From Acanthochromis polyacanthus (taxonomy: Eukaryota; Chordata; Actinopteri; Pomacentridae), in the NCBI RefSeq assembly GCF_021347895.1, contig NC_067125.1:26789697-26853696 (forward strand): 64,000 nt of DNA. The letters are read 5' to 3'. The notes under the pieces were generated by a model. That model ran no database searches, was not told the origin of the DNA, and was given only the letters and a program-made list of their open reading frames with translations. The position numbers were made by a program, and so were the translations under genes. How positions within the stretch are numbered: position 1 is the first letter of the stretch; each line of letters opens with the position of its first letter. Positions 11,667-24,735 of this stretch are shown here, in pieces.

Positions 11667-11850
11667 CCATGTCACTATTTTGAAGGAGCACTGTTGCTGC
11701 ATCCCTGGTTTAGCCAATAAATAAACATGATTTATTGCAAGAGGTAGAGACAAAACAGAGCAGGTCTGTGGACCTGTACCAGAATAATGAGGTGCTGTCA
11801 GACCATTCTGTCCAGCAGAACGGTCTGATTAGTAAAACAGCGATTACGCT
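11667..11850. repeat. Local duplication B, third copy
   Basis: GTCACTATTTTGA, GCTGCATCC, ATAATGAGxTGC, TCAGACCATTC and GGTCTGA blocks match those at 9127-9480 in the same order. Confidence 0.55.
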
Positions 11851-14099
11851 ATGATTCTTTATGTGGCTTTTCTGATCCAGCTGCAGACTGACAATGCTGA
11901 TGTTGTTTTTAAAGCACGATTTGGGGTCACACAACATCAGAAAGCCCCTTCCTGAACAGCTGTTGTACCAGGGAAAGAATTTACTAGACTGGAATGCAAA
12001 ACGCCGAGACACATTTTAAGGAAGTTGAAAATTGTCTGTAACAAGAAGGGAGAAACTAGGATCAGGAATTAAGAGATGAGAGGGTTTTGGTGGTGAATAG
12101 TTTGTGTGGAAATCCTGAAGGCTGGTGGCTGATTGACCATTTTTTGAGTCGGAGTTGGTGATCGTGGTGTCAGACTTGGACGTAAAGGGGTTAAAGGAGG
12201 AACCGGATTCTACTAAGATAGTCGGCTGATGATGCTACAAAAGGAGCGAAAGCCGGGGCTTAATTATTGCAGCAGGTGATGAGTGGATGAATCTCAAATG
12301 GGATCACGCCCATGTAAAATGGACACAAACAAAAGGCAGAGGAAACAAAAAGAAAACAGGAACATGGAGGAGGATACAGGCACCAGGACTGATGTCCGAC
12401 ATTTCCGCGACTGTTGCACTAGATTTCTAGATTCTAAGCACTTATGTATAAAAATGTGTTATTATTCCTATCTTACAGCTTTTTGAGCAAGAAAATAAGA
12501 ATAGAGCCATGTTTTTATTTACTTCTCTGGACATCCCGACACAAGAACAAGTGAAAATATAGAATTTAAATGTTGGTTTTGTGGTGGGAAACATTTTAGC
12601 AGCCACATTAGAGAGACTACACATCAGTGAGATCACAGAAATGACTCTGAAGTCGTAATCTGTTGCTGAATTAGAGGTAAAGAAGGTAATGTTTTCCCCT
12701 GTGGTTTGTGTTGTGAGCTCAGTGTGAGTAATGCATGGAGTGGTGAGTTCACTGATGGAGATAATCCTGTCTCAGCTTTTTCAGCAGCGGTGTTCAGTCA
12801 GCAGTTGGCTGGCAAATCAAAGGCACATACCAGGAAGAATAGCTTATAGCTTATAGTGTTCTGTTAATTCTGGGACACAGGAACATGTTATTTCTGCCAT
12901 GATAACTTCTCACAGCAGTAAAACTACACCACACAGGGGCCAAAACCGCTCAAATGCCTTCCTACAAGCTTCTAAAACGGACTTGTGGTTTCTCTTTCGG
13001 ACTGTGTTGCGTATCTGTAGCACCTTTCAGTCTCTCAGCAGCGAGACAGTCATCCAGGTCTGATCTGTCAGTGCTGAGGCTCATCACCAGCAGGGGTTAA
13101 CCAGAGTTCAATGTGCAGAGGCGCATAAAAAACCTGCACGTATGGAGCTGGAGACAAGAGGTCTAAAGGGCCAGAGAGGGCCACGGCTGGGCCTCGTGGA
13201 GGAGGGAGGCAGGTTTGCTGGGAGGGGTGAAGGGCGGCGGGTCAGTGCCTCTTCACCACTAACACCAATTAGATAAATAAGAGCTGACAGCGTGGAGGAT
13301 GAAAGGGAGAGGACTGACTAATGCGCAAATTCGAGAGGTAGCAATGAACCGACCGAACTTGATTTTATAGCCATTAGGCACCTGTTGGAGGAGGGCAGCT
13401 GGCTCCTGCTTCCTCAGGTGATCCGCTGGACCAGAACACATCTGCTCTGAAACCAGAGCCGGCACGCTGTGGCGCCTTTCTGCTTTAGTGGGAGTTTGAT
13501 CGGCTGGAGAGATTCAGTAAACCACAAACCCTCCACACTGTTTCCACTTTATCTCAGTGTGTGTATCAAGCAAGATTTCGGTTTATCTTACTACATGACT
13601 TGTGGAGGATTTTTTCTTTCGACAGGAACAGCTTCTTCCCAACAGCAGCTGATTTCATCGACAAGTCCAGACACACACATTAAAACACACCTTTTAAATG
13701 GGATTATTATTAGCCTCTTGCACATTTCAAGTTGTTTACATGCCAGCTTGCACATTCTTTGGCGTTGGCAGTTAGTTTTTATTACTTTTATAATTGATTG
13801 CGTTCGCTACATTTGCTATTGATGTCATCTGTGACACTTACTTTTAATCTTTATATCCTTCTTTTGAACTTTTTTCACGTGTTAGTGGTTACTGTCACAC
13901 ACTAAAACATCAAATCAAATTCCTCATCTGTGGCAGCAAAACTGATTCTGGTCAAGTTTAGACCTCAAGAGCCATTTCACACCTTCAAAACTTGCCCTTC
14001 AAAAGTGTTTAATTGGTGTTAACTGGAGAAAACTATGTGACACTCAAGAGGAGAGAAATTAATGTTGTGTATACCAAGGGACTTCAAACAGTTCCAGAA
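11851..14099. other. Intergenic DNA, nothing recognised
   Basis: The sequence is of mixed composition. The ORFs are short and match nothing known to me. Confidence 0.4.
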
Positions 14100-14930
14100 A
14101 ACATCACAGGTGAAAAACTGTTCTTGCATTATTTTCCTTTAACTTAATTGCACTTGGTCCACCAATGTTTAAGCTTCAGTTTCCCTTCATGGAAGAAAGT
14201 CACATCTTGATCCTCAAAATGCTTCTTTACATCATGCAGGACGCCATGCAAAGTTCTCAGCCTCACCAAAAAAGGTCACATGAGAAAAAGTGTTCTTATT
14301 TTATTTTTAAACATATTCTCTTTTAATTTCAATGCACTTGGTCCACCAGTGTTCAAGCTTCACTTTCCATTCATGAAAAAAAGTCACATCTTGATCCTCA
14401 AAATACTTCTTTACATCATGCATGACGTCATCATCAGTCTGAAAATTGTGATCAAGCAAAATTTTCAGCCTCACCAGAAAAGGTCACATGAGAAATATTG
14501 TTCTTACTTTATTTTGAAACATATTCTCTTCTACCTTCAATGCATTTGGTTCATCAATGTTCAAGCTTCACTTTCCCTTCGTGGAAGAAAGTCACATCTT
14601 GATCCTCCAGATGCTCTTCAATGGCAAAGATGACTTGGCAACTATGCAAAGTTCTCGGTCTCATCAAAAAACATCCCAGGAGAAAGACTGTTCTTTTTTA
14701 TTTGTCAACATAGTCACCTTTATCTTCAATGCATTTGGTCTGCTAATGATTGAGCTTCACTAAACCTTCATAGAAAGTCACATCTTGAGCCTCTAAATCT
14801 GTTCAACAGTATGCACGACCTTGTCACTAGTCTGAAAATGGGGACCGTTTTGGTTTGGGAAACAGATAGAAGTCAGACAGAGGAGGTTGGCCGTTCCAAC
14901 TGGCTCGTACACACTATCTAATTCGCAAAA
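14100..14930 (-). pseudogene. Mariner-type transposase remnant with four tandem C-terminal segments
   Basis: Read on the minus strand, 14832-14890 encodes PPLSDFYLFPKPKR, the block around the last catalytic Asp of mariner-type DD34D transposases. It is followed after two stops by QDVTFYEGLVKL and then TKCIEDKGDYVDK with a stop, which is the typical mariner C-terminus. Three further copies of the C-terminal segment follow downstream on the minus strand. The plus-strand anchor AGTCACATCTTGATCCTC recurs near 14198, 14382 and 14589 and, with one change, near 14775, giving spacings of about 184-207. Stops and frameshifts make it inactive. The upstream catalytic part and the element ends were not seen. 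Confidence 0.65.
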
Positions 14931-16814
14931 TTATATCTATTGGTGCTACATTTTTGTGCTAGGCCTTCACCAGGCAAATAGTTTGGTACAGAGCTAGAAG
15001 CCATCATAAAAAAGGAGCAGCTCTGACTTCGACACCAATGGACAAACTCCACATACCCTAGGGAGGTATGAAACACCAAAAAAAGAGATTATTTTCCATA
15101 CTATATAGAACAAAAGAGAAACATGCTTACATAATATGAGCAAACTCCTAGGAAAGAAGTGGAAAGTCTGCTGCATTCACAATATGACCTAGATTTATAA
15201 ATATAATGAAGATAAACCTGCAACTAAGAAAAGCACAGTACCACTGAATAGCATAACACAGTCACAGAGAAGAGGTGGACAGCAGTTTTAAAACATCACA
15301 ATAATGCATTTGCTGGAGACCCTCACCCTCTCTGAAATGCAGGACTTACTAAACAAACAAAAAAAGGAACATTTTTAAAAAAAACATTTTATATATACGA
15401 TCAAGTGTTTCTCGAATTGCTCCAGCGTTGTGTGTCTAATGCCAGCAACAGTTCAAAACTGCATTTGGCTGCTACCTGTGTCAAAGAAATTACAACAAAC
15501 ATTTGAGTTTTTGTGGACAGTGATATAAGGCTTCCGAGTAAACAGTTCTCTTGTTTCCTCATGAGGGAGAGAATTTTTGGACGTACCATGTACCTGTTGA
15601 GCATCGTATTTGTGCTGCGATACGGCAGCATTTGGCCGAGTCAACTTCTAGAAGTCTCATCCTGAGAAACATCCCGGTCACACGATCCCGCCGACGGGAA
15701 TGTGTGGACGTATTTCAGCACAGTGTAATTCTAGCTGGTCACGGCCCATCATCTGGACGGAGGGGATATCATCGCTGCTCCAACAGATCTCTTGTCTCTG
15801 CTTTCTGTCCCCTTTTTTTTTTGCTCACATCACATAATTACCTTCTTACTTCTGGCAATTCCTCAGAGATCCATGTCATTATGCTGCTTAAAGGATGGGC
15901 TGGTCGGAGCATTGACTGTCTGGACCCTCACTGAGACGTCTGGTTCAGTCTCACCGTCTCTAGTTTTCACAAATAAAGTCTGAACACTGGCCTCCAAAGC
16001 AACTCCTTCAGGGTTGTGATTTATTATGTATGAGCTGCGTATCTGCGGTGTGATTATTTCACATTGGAAAGCTGTTGTTGCTATGGCTGTGTGTTTGCCT
16101 GACGCCTGCGTATCCTCAGGCTGTCAGAGTTTATCTCGGCTCAGAGCGAGAATGTCGAGATAAGAGATGAGTAACGAGATAGACAGTTTGAGCGCCGAGG
16201 TTGCGAGCCGTGCTACGAATTCCAGCACGGGGAATGTCCTAATTTATCCTGCGAAATGGAGGGACGAGAAAGCACACAAACAAACTGTTCAAAAGAGCAG
16301 CACCGATGTGTGTCACCCATGCTCGGGATTCTGGAGCCCACATCATTTTTCTGTCATGATCCGTTGGGTTATTCATATGGAGGTGGGGTGTGTGTGGGGG
16401 TGAGAACAGGGGAGGCTACTCCTCTATGCAGGGGTCTAAGATATCAAAGCCAGGAGGCTGTGGAGAGGATGGAGAGGGTGGATGCAGCAGGAGGGTTCGG
16501 AGGTGGCGGGGGTTGGCTTTTGTTCCAACCCCTCCACCAGGATCCCTTGAAAAGATCACCGAGCAGGCCGATTCGTCGCGGCTCCGAGTCCCGGGCCTGC
16601 GATTGGCCGAGGCGGGCAAGCAGATGTTGGAGCTGCAGCAGGGGGTTCGGATGATTCCAGCTCCTCGCTCTCACACCGCGGGACGGTCGCACAGCACCAG
16701 CAGCTCCCACACACAACCTGCTGAAACTCAGGGCCCCACGGACTCACAACAACACACAGCACTCGCTTGGGTGACTCTCAAAGACGGACACACACTTAAC
16801 ACTGTTCGCTGCAA
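14931..16814. other. Intergenic DNA, nothing recognised
   Basis: About 16380-16760 is GC-rich with overlapping ORFs in several frames. None matches a family I know and none has a supporting splice structure. Confidence 0.4.
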
Positions 16815-18540
16815 ACATCAAAGATGAACATAAATGCTTCACCCCAAACTATGTTTGCTCCTGAAGTTCATTATCGGTGTTAAATGACCGTGTATGAATC
16901 CACTTCAAGATGCTATTGACAGACGAAACATCGTGTCACGAGGTCAAAGCTTTACTCCTCTTTGAGAATAGATTACAACTACAAATGGAGCTTTTTGCAT
17001 AATCCCAGTTCATTTTGAAGTGTGAAAAACATCTGTTATTTATAATACTCGATGAAAACAGACACAGATACATACAGGAATCATTCAGATTAAGTTTCAT
17101 CTAGTTTGAAGTTCAATTTTGACTGAACCAAATGCAATTCTAAATTTTTATGAATCTAAACAAGTCTTCAAAGTGCAAGATGTGTTGAACTTCTCACCTT
17201 TACTTTATTAAATGACTAAAGATGTGTGTTTGCTCAAAAACAACATGCATCAAGAACTATGTTTGCTCCTGAAGTTCATTATGGGTGTTAACTGACCGTG
17301 TACGAATCCACTTCAAGATGCAATAGACAGACTAAACATCGTGTTACGAGGTCAAAGCTTTACACATGCTTGAGAATGGATTACAACTGCAAATGGAGCT
17401 TTTTCTATAATCCCAGTTCATTTTCAAGTATCTAACTCATCTACATTATTTATTATACTTGACGTGAAGAACACAGATTCCTACAGGGATTATCACAATC
17501 AAGTTTCATTTAGTTTGAAGTTAAAATTGGACTAAACCAAAGGCAATTCTGAGTTTTTATGAATCTAAACAAGACTTCAAAGTGCAAGATGTGTTGAACT
17601 TCTTGCTTTTACTTTAATAAATGACTAAAAATGAGTGTTTGCTCAAAAACAACATGCACCAAGCCACTAAAAATGAACATAAATGCTTCATCCAGAACTA
17701 CATTTGCTCCTGAAGTTTATCATGGGTGTTAACTGACCGTGTATGAATCCACTTCAACATGCTATTGACAGACTAGACATCATGTCACGAGGTGAAAGCT
17801 TTACTCCTCTTTGAGAAGAGATTACAACTGCAAATGTCAGAAAAACACACCCAAACATTATTTAGAATGCTATCTAAATGTTTGTATCCTTGTAGAGACA
17901 TTTGTGGCTGAAGACCACTGACACCTGCAGGAATCAGCAAGTTTCATCTAAACTGAGCATGGACTGAAGCAAGTTCAAGAACGTTTTTATGAATTTCAAC
18001 AAGACTTCAAGGTGCTAGATGTGCTGAATTTCCCACATTTACTTTAATAAATGCCTAAAAATGAATGTTTGCTCAAACAGAACATGTACTAAAACTCTGA
18101 AAATGAACATAAATGCTTCACCAAGAACTGTTTGCTCCTGAAATTTATTTTGGGTGTTAACTGAATCCACTTCAAGATACTATTGACCACATTTACTGCA
18201 AATAAAACTTTTTATGTATTCCCAGTAGGGTTTCAAGTGTGAAAACATCCGGGTTGTTTGTAATACTTTTTAGATGTGTGTGTATCTTTGTTATAGTATT
18301 TGTTGTTGAAGAGCATAGGCACATACAGGAATCATCAGGATCAAATTTCATCTAATTTGAGGTTCCATTTTATACGAAACCAAATGTCACAGTTGATGTT
18401 ACTCAAAAGCAGTGCTAGATTTTTATGGATCCAAACAAGAACTCAAAGCCAAGATTTGCAAGGCTTACCAAATTTACTTGAATTAAAGATTCAAAATGTG
18501 TTTTTGCTCAAAAACCCCATGCACCAAACCCCTAAAACTG
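16815..18540. repeat. Tandem array I: four diverged units of about 410-440 bp
   Basis: The anchor TTTGCTCCTGAAGTTCATTAT-like sequence recurs near 16852, 17261, 17701 and 18129. Each unit also contains GTGTATGAATCCACTTCAAG, AGCTTTACTCCTCTTTGAGA, TTTTTATGAATCTAAACAAG and TTTGCTCAAAAACAACATGCA blocks. Unit 2 lacks a short stretch around AATGAACATAAATGCTTC. There is no conserved ORF. Units differ by many substitutions and small indels, so the array is not recent. Confidence 0.85.
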
Positions 18541-21021
18541 ACACAAGCTGGTTTGAAATGATCAAACAAATGAAAGATTCATTAATAATTCAGTGTTTAT
18601 GCTCACTCTTGATCAGGTACAGCTTGATTTTCTTTCGCTAACAGAGCAAACTGCCCAAGATGAAAGGAAAGGATGCCTCCACTCTAATACTCTGACCGAA
18701 ACTCCCTCTGAGTGAACTAATTAATGTGATTAGTGCAGAGATTACTCGTCTGTGTGTCATTTGAGTGGTCCTGTTTCTCATCCCGGTAGCTCTGCAGCTC
18801 TTTATCCCTATCTTCAGCTTCTCCTCTGCAGCAGATAAGAGCACAGCGTGTACATAGTGGTCTTGTGATGCCGAGTGAAACCCAGCTGAAGCCTGGACAG
18901 GCAATATCTGCTGCAATTTGGGCCGGAATTGTAATTGGTCTGCTTTGAATCAGCAGAACTGATGCTCGCTGAAGGGTCTGGGTCCTTCACAAACTCCGTC
19001 TGGCAGATATGCTATCTGGAAAAATCTGCAGGCTCCTGGGCTGAAAAAACATTCCCATCCGTCCTTCCTCCGCTTGGCTAAAGCTACAGAACAAACGCTG
19101 TGTCTTCTGGCTTTCTCTGTCTCTTCCTGACATGTGTTTTTATATACAATAACAACAAAACACCCACAATGGGATCAAAATGAAGGCAAAAACTAAAAGG
19201 GATACGCTGGCGAATAAGAACTGAAAGGGGGAACAATTCATCTGACAATTCATTTAATGATATAGTGGCCTGGAACGAGTCTAAAACAAACTTTAACAAA
19301 CACTCGTAGGTTAAATCAGGCTGAGTTTAATGAGTCTCCACAAGATACCTTTCATTTCTAATTCCGTGCTTACAATAAAAGAATATATGGCTTCAGTTTC
19401 TGGTTTCATCTTGTTGGCATGTGCAGTTACAGTTCTGGCCGAGTGTCACAAATGAAAGTGTGCATCTGAATGTGAGCCGAGGTCACACACAACACAAATC
19501 AGAGCGTTTGGAAACGCCAACAGGGGCCTTTTAAATGAACATCTCTCTGGAGAGATTTATTGCATTTTCTTACACAGAAACAAAACAGATGTACGGTTAT
19601 CGAGATGGCAAAGGTTTTATTGACAATATGGCCCAGCGAGACCAAAACCGTTCAGCCTGCGTCTGGACAGCTGCCACCAAAAATGAGGAGCAGCAGCGTC
19701 ACTTGGCAGAACATTTCTCAAGGCTGCACTAGGTGAATTCATCAGAGCCATACAGCAGCAACATCCTTCGTGCGTTTAAATTCTTCAGTTTGTTATTTCT
19801 CCGCCATATTTGCTGCTCCACTTACTCGGATCGGAATATGCAGCATGTTTTTGATTTTCCTGCTCGACGTCAGCGAACGGCGAGTGATATAAAGCAGGAG
19901 GCGCACACAGGAAGGAGTTTGTGATTGATTGAAATAATGAACAGTTCAGGTTGTCAGTGCTAAAGCCAAAAGGTCAAAGGGCAATGCTTCTCCGAAAAAA
20001 TAAAACAGACAGGAGTTGTCTTATCCGCTTAACATCAGCCTGCTGTGACTCTGAAGTGAGTTTGCTCTCTTTGAAGACGGCGCTCCCGTAGGTGTAGCAT
20101 GGCGTGACTCGAGCCGAACAGGGTGAGGAGACCTGTGAGGGGAGATGTTCTGGTTGTGGTTATCGGCGCGCTATGCTGGCATCCAGGCAGCGCAGCATGC
20201 TGGAGAGATAACAAGCCTTCAGAGGGAGGGAGGAGGGAGTCAGACCATCCACCTTTTAATGCCATGTGACCAGGCCTCCACCCAGCCAGCGGACAATTGA
20301 AGTCTGAGCCAGTAATGCACATCTGTGCCTTATTTTATTGCTGTTCAATTTTGCGGCGGTATGCGCAGAGGGCAACAAACAAAGCACAGTTCCACCTTGT
20401 TCCCATATCCCCGACTGAAATCTCCCTGCCCTCCCTCCTCACCCCCACCTCACCCCTCCGCCTTCCTCTCTCCCCCCTGTGTGGAGACCCATTTGGACAC
20501 ACATCGGCATGCATTACAGAGAATGCAAAGCTACAGATCTTATATTGAAGCGGCATTCCAGTGTAGCCCCCACGGGGTACATGACAGGGTTTTACTTAAA
20601 AGAAAAAACGGCACGCAGAAGGAGACTTCAAGTCTGAAGAGGATATTAGAAAAATACATAGGAAAAAAAAAGTCCCCTCTGGCAAGTTTTTTCACTTTCA
20701 GGAACAATTTTGTACCTTTCCCTCAGAGGGGAAAGCGTGTTCAGATGAGAGGGGGCAGAGAGGAAGGGAGGGATGCCGGCCTTTTTTTTGTGTGTGTGCA
20801 GGTCTGAAGTGCAGAGGACGTAATGAAAACCAACTGGCAGGCCGTCACTATCTATCCATCCTGGCCGAGGAAAGCATTGACATGGAGAGGAAAAACAGGC
20901 CCTCTACTAATCCAGTCAGGCCTGCGCTTCTCTTTCTCTTCACTCCCTTCCTTTCTCTATGTTTTATTTCTATCATAGAAGACTGCTCTCAAACTGAGCT
21001 GATGCCTTTTAGAGAAAATAA
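18541..21021. other. Intergenic DNA, nothing recognised
   Basis: This stretch contains short ORFs only. About 20100-20520 is GC- and pyrimidine-rich on the plus strand. No exon is supported. Confidence 0.4.
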
Positions 21022-21039
21022 GGGGGGGGGGGGGGGGGG
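21022..21039. repeat. G homopolymer, 18 bases
   Basis: An uninterrupted run of 18 G. It is likely to be length-variable and prone to sequencing error. Confidence 0.9.
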
Positions 21040-21654
21040 TGACTTACAAGCGGAATGATGATATAAGCTGACGTGTAGTGCACTGAGGCCGAACATGTCT
21101 TTGCCATCAACATCCACTAAATTTCACTTGTGTTTTTCCAAACATGACAAGCAAAAACTCCTATTTCTGCTTTTTTTCTTCTACCAGTGAGAACGCAAAT
21201 CTCTCATGTTGCTTTGAAATATTACATCTTCCAGGGAATAACTTACAAATGAGCCAGATGCTGTGTTTCTGTGCGTTTTTCATGCAGACATTCAGGCCTC
21301 CACAGTCTGACCTTCCCACCTGGCTGTGTGCTGAAAGCCGTCTTTGGGTCGATGCTGAATGTTTCCCTGCAGTTCAGTCTGCAACGCGATAAGGCCCTGA
21401 AGAGAGCTCTTTCACGCCCACGCTGCTTCCTAATCCACACTACGCCACCCAAACCACCAAGCCCAATATTAGCTTTCCTGCAGCTGCCCGTCCAGGTAAA
21501 TGAATATGAGCATGTTTGCGCGACTGCGTGTTTCTGAGCTGTGGAAGGAATGCAGCTGTGAACGTTTTCACTCTGATCTGAAATCTGAGAAATTAACATT
21601 TTTTGTATGTCTTCCAAAGGTTTGCTGTCTATGATGGATTATGGATTTTGCTGG
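21040..21654. other. Intergenic DNA, nothing recognised
   Basis: No repeat or exon is identifiable. ORFs at 21243-21617 (minus) and 21271-21537 (plus) overlap and look like chance. Confidence 0.4.
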
Positions 21655-22680
21655 ATTGATTCTGAAATGTTCAACACAGGTTCTGAGAGCCAAAAACTGA
21701 CATTTTGATCATTGATCTAAAACCCAAATGACACTGAGCCTACAATAATATGAAGTATAGCAAAACCTCGCATCTCTGAAGCTGGAAAAAGCAAATGTTT
21801 GGCACTTTAACCTGACGAAAATGATCAATTAGTTATGAAAGATATTGCTGATTTCTCTCTGTGAGCTTGCCAATGATGAAATTAATCATTTCAGGACGGC
21901 TTTGGACACTGATTTTAAGAAGACTTTCTAAAATAATAGTCAAAAATGAAGTGTGGTGTGAGTGTTGGCCCCCTTTAAAGGAAAAACAGCAAGCTAATTG
22001 CATTTAAAAAGGTTGTAAACACAGCTTTAACTGCATCTGAACTGACGTGTTGATCATTAGTTGGAAATCTAAATGCATTCAGTCCACAAACATATGAAAG
22101 AGAGCAAAATGTCACAATTAAGAAGCTGGAAAAGCAAATGTTTGACACTGGATGTTGCTGATTTGTGTTTGTGAGCTTGTAAATGATTTAAATAATCCTT
22201 TCAGGACTGCTTTGGACATTGATTCTGATAAAATCGTCGGAAATAATAGTCAAGTGTAGTAAAGATGTCAGGAAGAAAAACAAGTTAATTGTGTTACAGA
22301 GGCTGTAAACACAGTTTTAATTGGAGCTGCATTTAAGGTTTTCGCTGTAAAAGCAGACATTTTGATCATCAGTCGAAAACCTAAATGCATTCAGTCCAGA
22401 AACATATGAATGAGAGCAAAACGCCACTTTGAGAAGCTGGAAAAAGCAAATGTTTGACACTTGATGTTGCTGATTTCTCTTTGTGAGCTTGCCACTGATT
22501 CGATTTATCATTTCAGTACTGCTTTGGACATTGATTTGACAAAACTTTCTAAAATTGTCATCAAAAATGCAAGTGTAGTGTGGATGTTAGCTAGAAAAAC
22601 AAGTTAATTGTGTAAGAGAGGCTGTAAACACAGTTTCATTTGTGGCTGCATTTATGCTTTTCAATGTAAAACTCAAACAT
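21655..22680. repeat. Tandem array II: three diverged units of about 310-345 bp
   Basis: The anchor GCTGGAAAAAGCAAATGTTT recurs near 21781, 22125 (one A fewer) and 22436. Each unit also has GACATTTTGATCAT, TTGCTGATTTCTCT, GTGAGCTTGCCA and GCTTTGGACATTGATT blocks and ends with GTAAACACAGTTT. There is no conserved ORF. Confidence 0.85.
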
Positions 22681-24351
22681 TTTACAGTCAACAACTTTTC
22701 TGATAGGAATATTCATGCAGGAGGATTTATTTTCCAGCTTGTTGAGCAGAGAGACTTTCTATTTTTCGGCAAATGTTCTATGAAAGTCCACTAAAAAGAC
22801 CAAAAGTGACTGAGCAGATCAGACATGATGTTAAAATATGCCTGAGTGAAGCTGAAACGAATGAAATAATAATCAAACAAGGTGTTCTTATGCCATCACA
22901 GGAAACATTGTGGTGCCTATTGTAGCTGTGAAACCTTTATGAGTGCTGCTCTGTAGTTAAATGTTTGTTAACACTCCATCCAGCGTTTCCCTAATCATCA
23001 GTCATTAGTACCGTGCAACAGGCTCCTCTCATTAGCCTGACAGGTAGAGAGCCTTTCATTCTCTCCACATTTATTATTGCCTGCTTTAATGAGCACTTTG
23101 GACCATCACCTCCACTCGGTGATTTATGGCACTTTTAGCGGAGATCAGAGGCCCCGGCCTGTTGCGAGCCTGTGAAGCCGGCAGCCTTTTCCTGACACAC
23201 CGGGCCGGGCCTGGGACACTGGGGGGACACAGCTGGGCCCAACATGGCGAGAGGTGTGAACTCCTCGGGCTTAATGAGCTGATGGGAGAGGCGGATTACA
23301 GAGGGGGTCAGAGGTGATGGGACCGGGGCCAAGGAGGCTGGTCTTAATATCCATGAGCCAGATTAAAAGACAAAAGATTAACTCAGTCTATATGAAGTCG
23401 CAGCGAATTCCACGAAATCAAAAAAGCTAATTTTGGAACGAGCTGACAACAAATCCGAGTCCATTCCAACAGCATCTGCAAGTGTTTGAAGTCAATGACA
23501 ATGATGCATGCAGGACAGGAGTTTTTTTTTTTTTTAACTTTTCCACAGAAACATGCATCATAACTAATTTCCTTTGCAGCTCAATGATTGCACTGTGCAT
23601 CCAACGACAAACACGCATGCTGTTGTTTTGTTTGTTCATAGATGACTTCACTTTAATGTCCAGAAAAGCCTCAACATTTTCCAGACGTGCAGAGTAATTT
23701 TTCCACAGAGTCATGCACCCTAATTAATTTCCTTCTCAGCTCAGTGATTGCACTGTGCATCCAAACATCCAATGTGTCATTATCTCCTAAATTTTCCCCG
23801 ACTTGACAGCTCTGCACTCACAAACAGACCGTTCAGTAGCAACCGAGTCTTTCATTAGAGCAAATATACGCGCACGACCGCAGCCTGATCAGTGAGGACA
23901 GTAAATGTAATTGTGTGGCTGTTAAATGTTTGTGTCGTGCAGGGAGTTTTTCATTCGGTTTTCTTTTTTAGATCCACATCTGAAGAACGCAAAACTAGAC
24001 TAATAAGGGGTAATGTTGATGGTTTCATCTACAGTGTGACCAGTTAAGCTCATTTATTATTGCAAAAGTACCAATACAGTTGCACACAAGTGAGATTTTA
24101 ACCAAAAAAATGACAATAGTACAAAACAAATGTTCAAAATAATTCCATATGTGCATGAGTACTCAATGAAAAGATGTTTTGCAGATGATTTTCAGTTAAT
24201 TTTAGTGACATATTTGTAGTTTTTTGAGTGAATAAGATAAAAACTATTAATCTCAAAAGAAATTCCTGTGCTAGATATTGTTCAAACAAAACACAATGAC
24301 ATAACATAAGAAATACAGTGCCTAAAAAAGTAGATAAGTATAAAATGATAT
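22681..24351. other. Intergenic DNA with a homeodomain-site-like segment and a small duplication
   Basis: About 22976-23120 has several TAATxA and ATTAGC motifs and looks like constrained non-coding DNA. About 23533-23610 is repeated at 23695-23770, sharing TTTTCCACAGA, ATTTCCTT and GATTGCACTGTGCATCCAA. About 23130-23340 is GC-rich. No coding exon is recognised. Confidence 0.35.
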
Positions 24352-24362
24352 TGAAATAAAAC

Positions 24363-24724
24363 ATCCATCCTCTATACACCGCTTTATCCTCATTAGGGTC
24401 GCGGGGGGTGCTGGAGTCTATCCCAGCTGACTCGGGCGAAGGCAGGGGACACCCAGGACAGGTCGCCAGTCTGTCACAGGGCTACATACACAGACGAACA
24501 ATCACACTCGCATTCACACCTACGGACAATTTAGAGTACTCAATTAACCTCAGCATGTTTTTGGACTGTGGGAGGAAGCCGGAGTGCCCGGAGAAAACCC
24601 ACGCATGCTCAGGGAGAACATGCAAACTCCATGCAGAAAGATCCCAGGCCCACCCCCAGGATTCGAACCAGGGATCTTCTTGCTGCAAGGCGAAAGTGCT
24701 AACCACTACTCCACTGAGCAGCCC
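24363..24724 (-). mobile_element. tRNA-headed SINE-like element, copy 2, with perfect target duplication
   Basis: This is a full-looking copy of the same family as 4874-5680. On the minus strand it starts GGGCTGCTCAGTGGAGTAGT, has TAGTGGTTAGCACT and CCTGGTTCGAATCC (A- and B-box-like) and ends in GTATAGAGGATGGAT. It is flanked by TGAAATAAAAC on both sides (24352-24362 and 24725-24735), direct evidence of retroposition. It has no ORF of its own, so it would depend on a LINE in trans. Confidence 0.88.
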
Positions 24725-24735
24725 TGAAATAAAAC

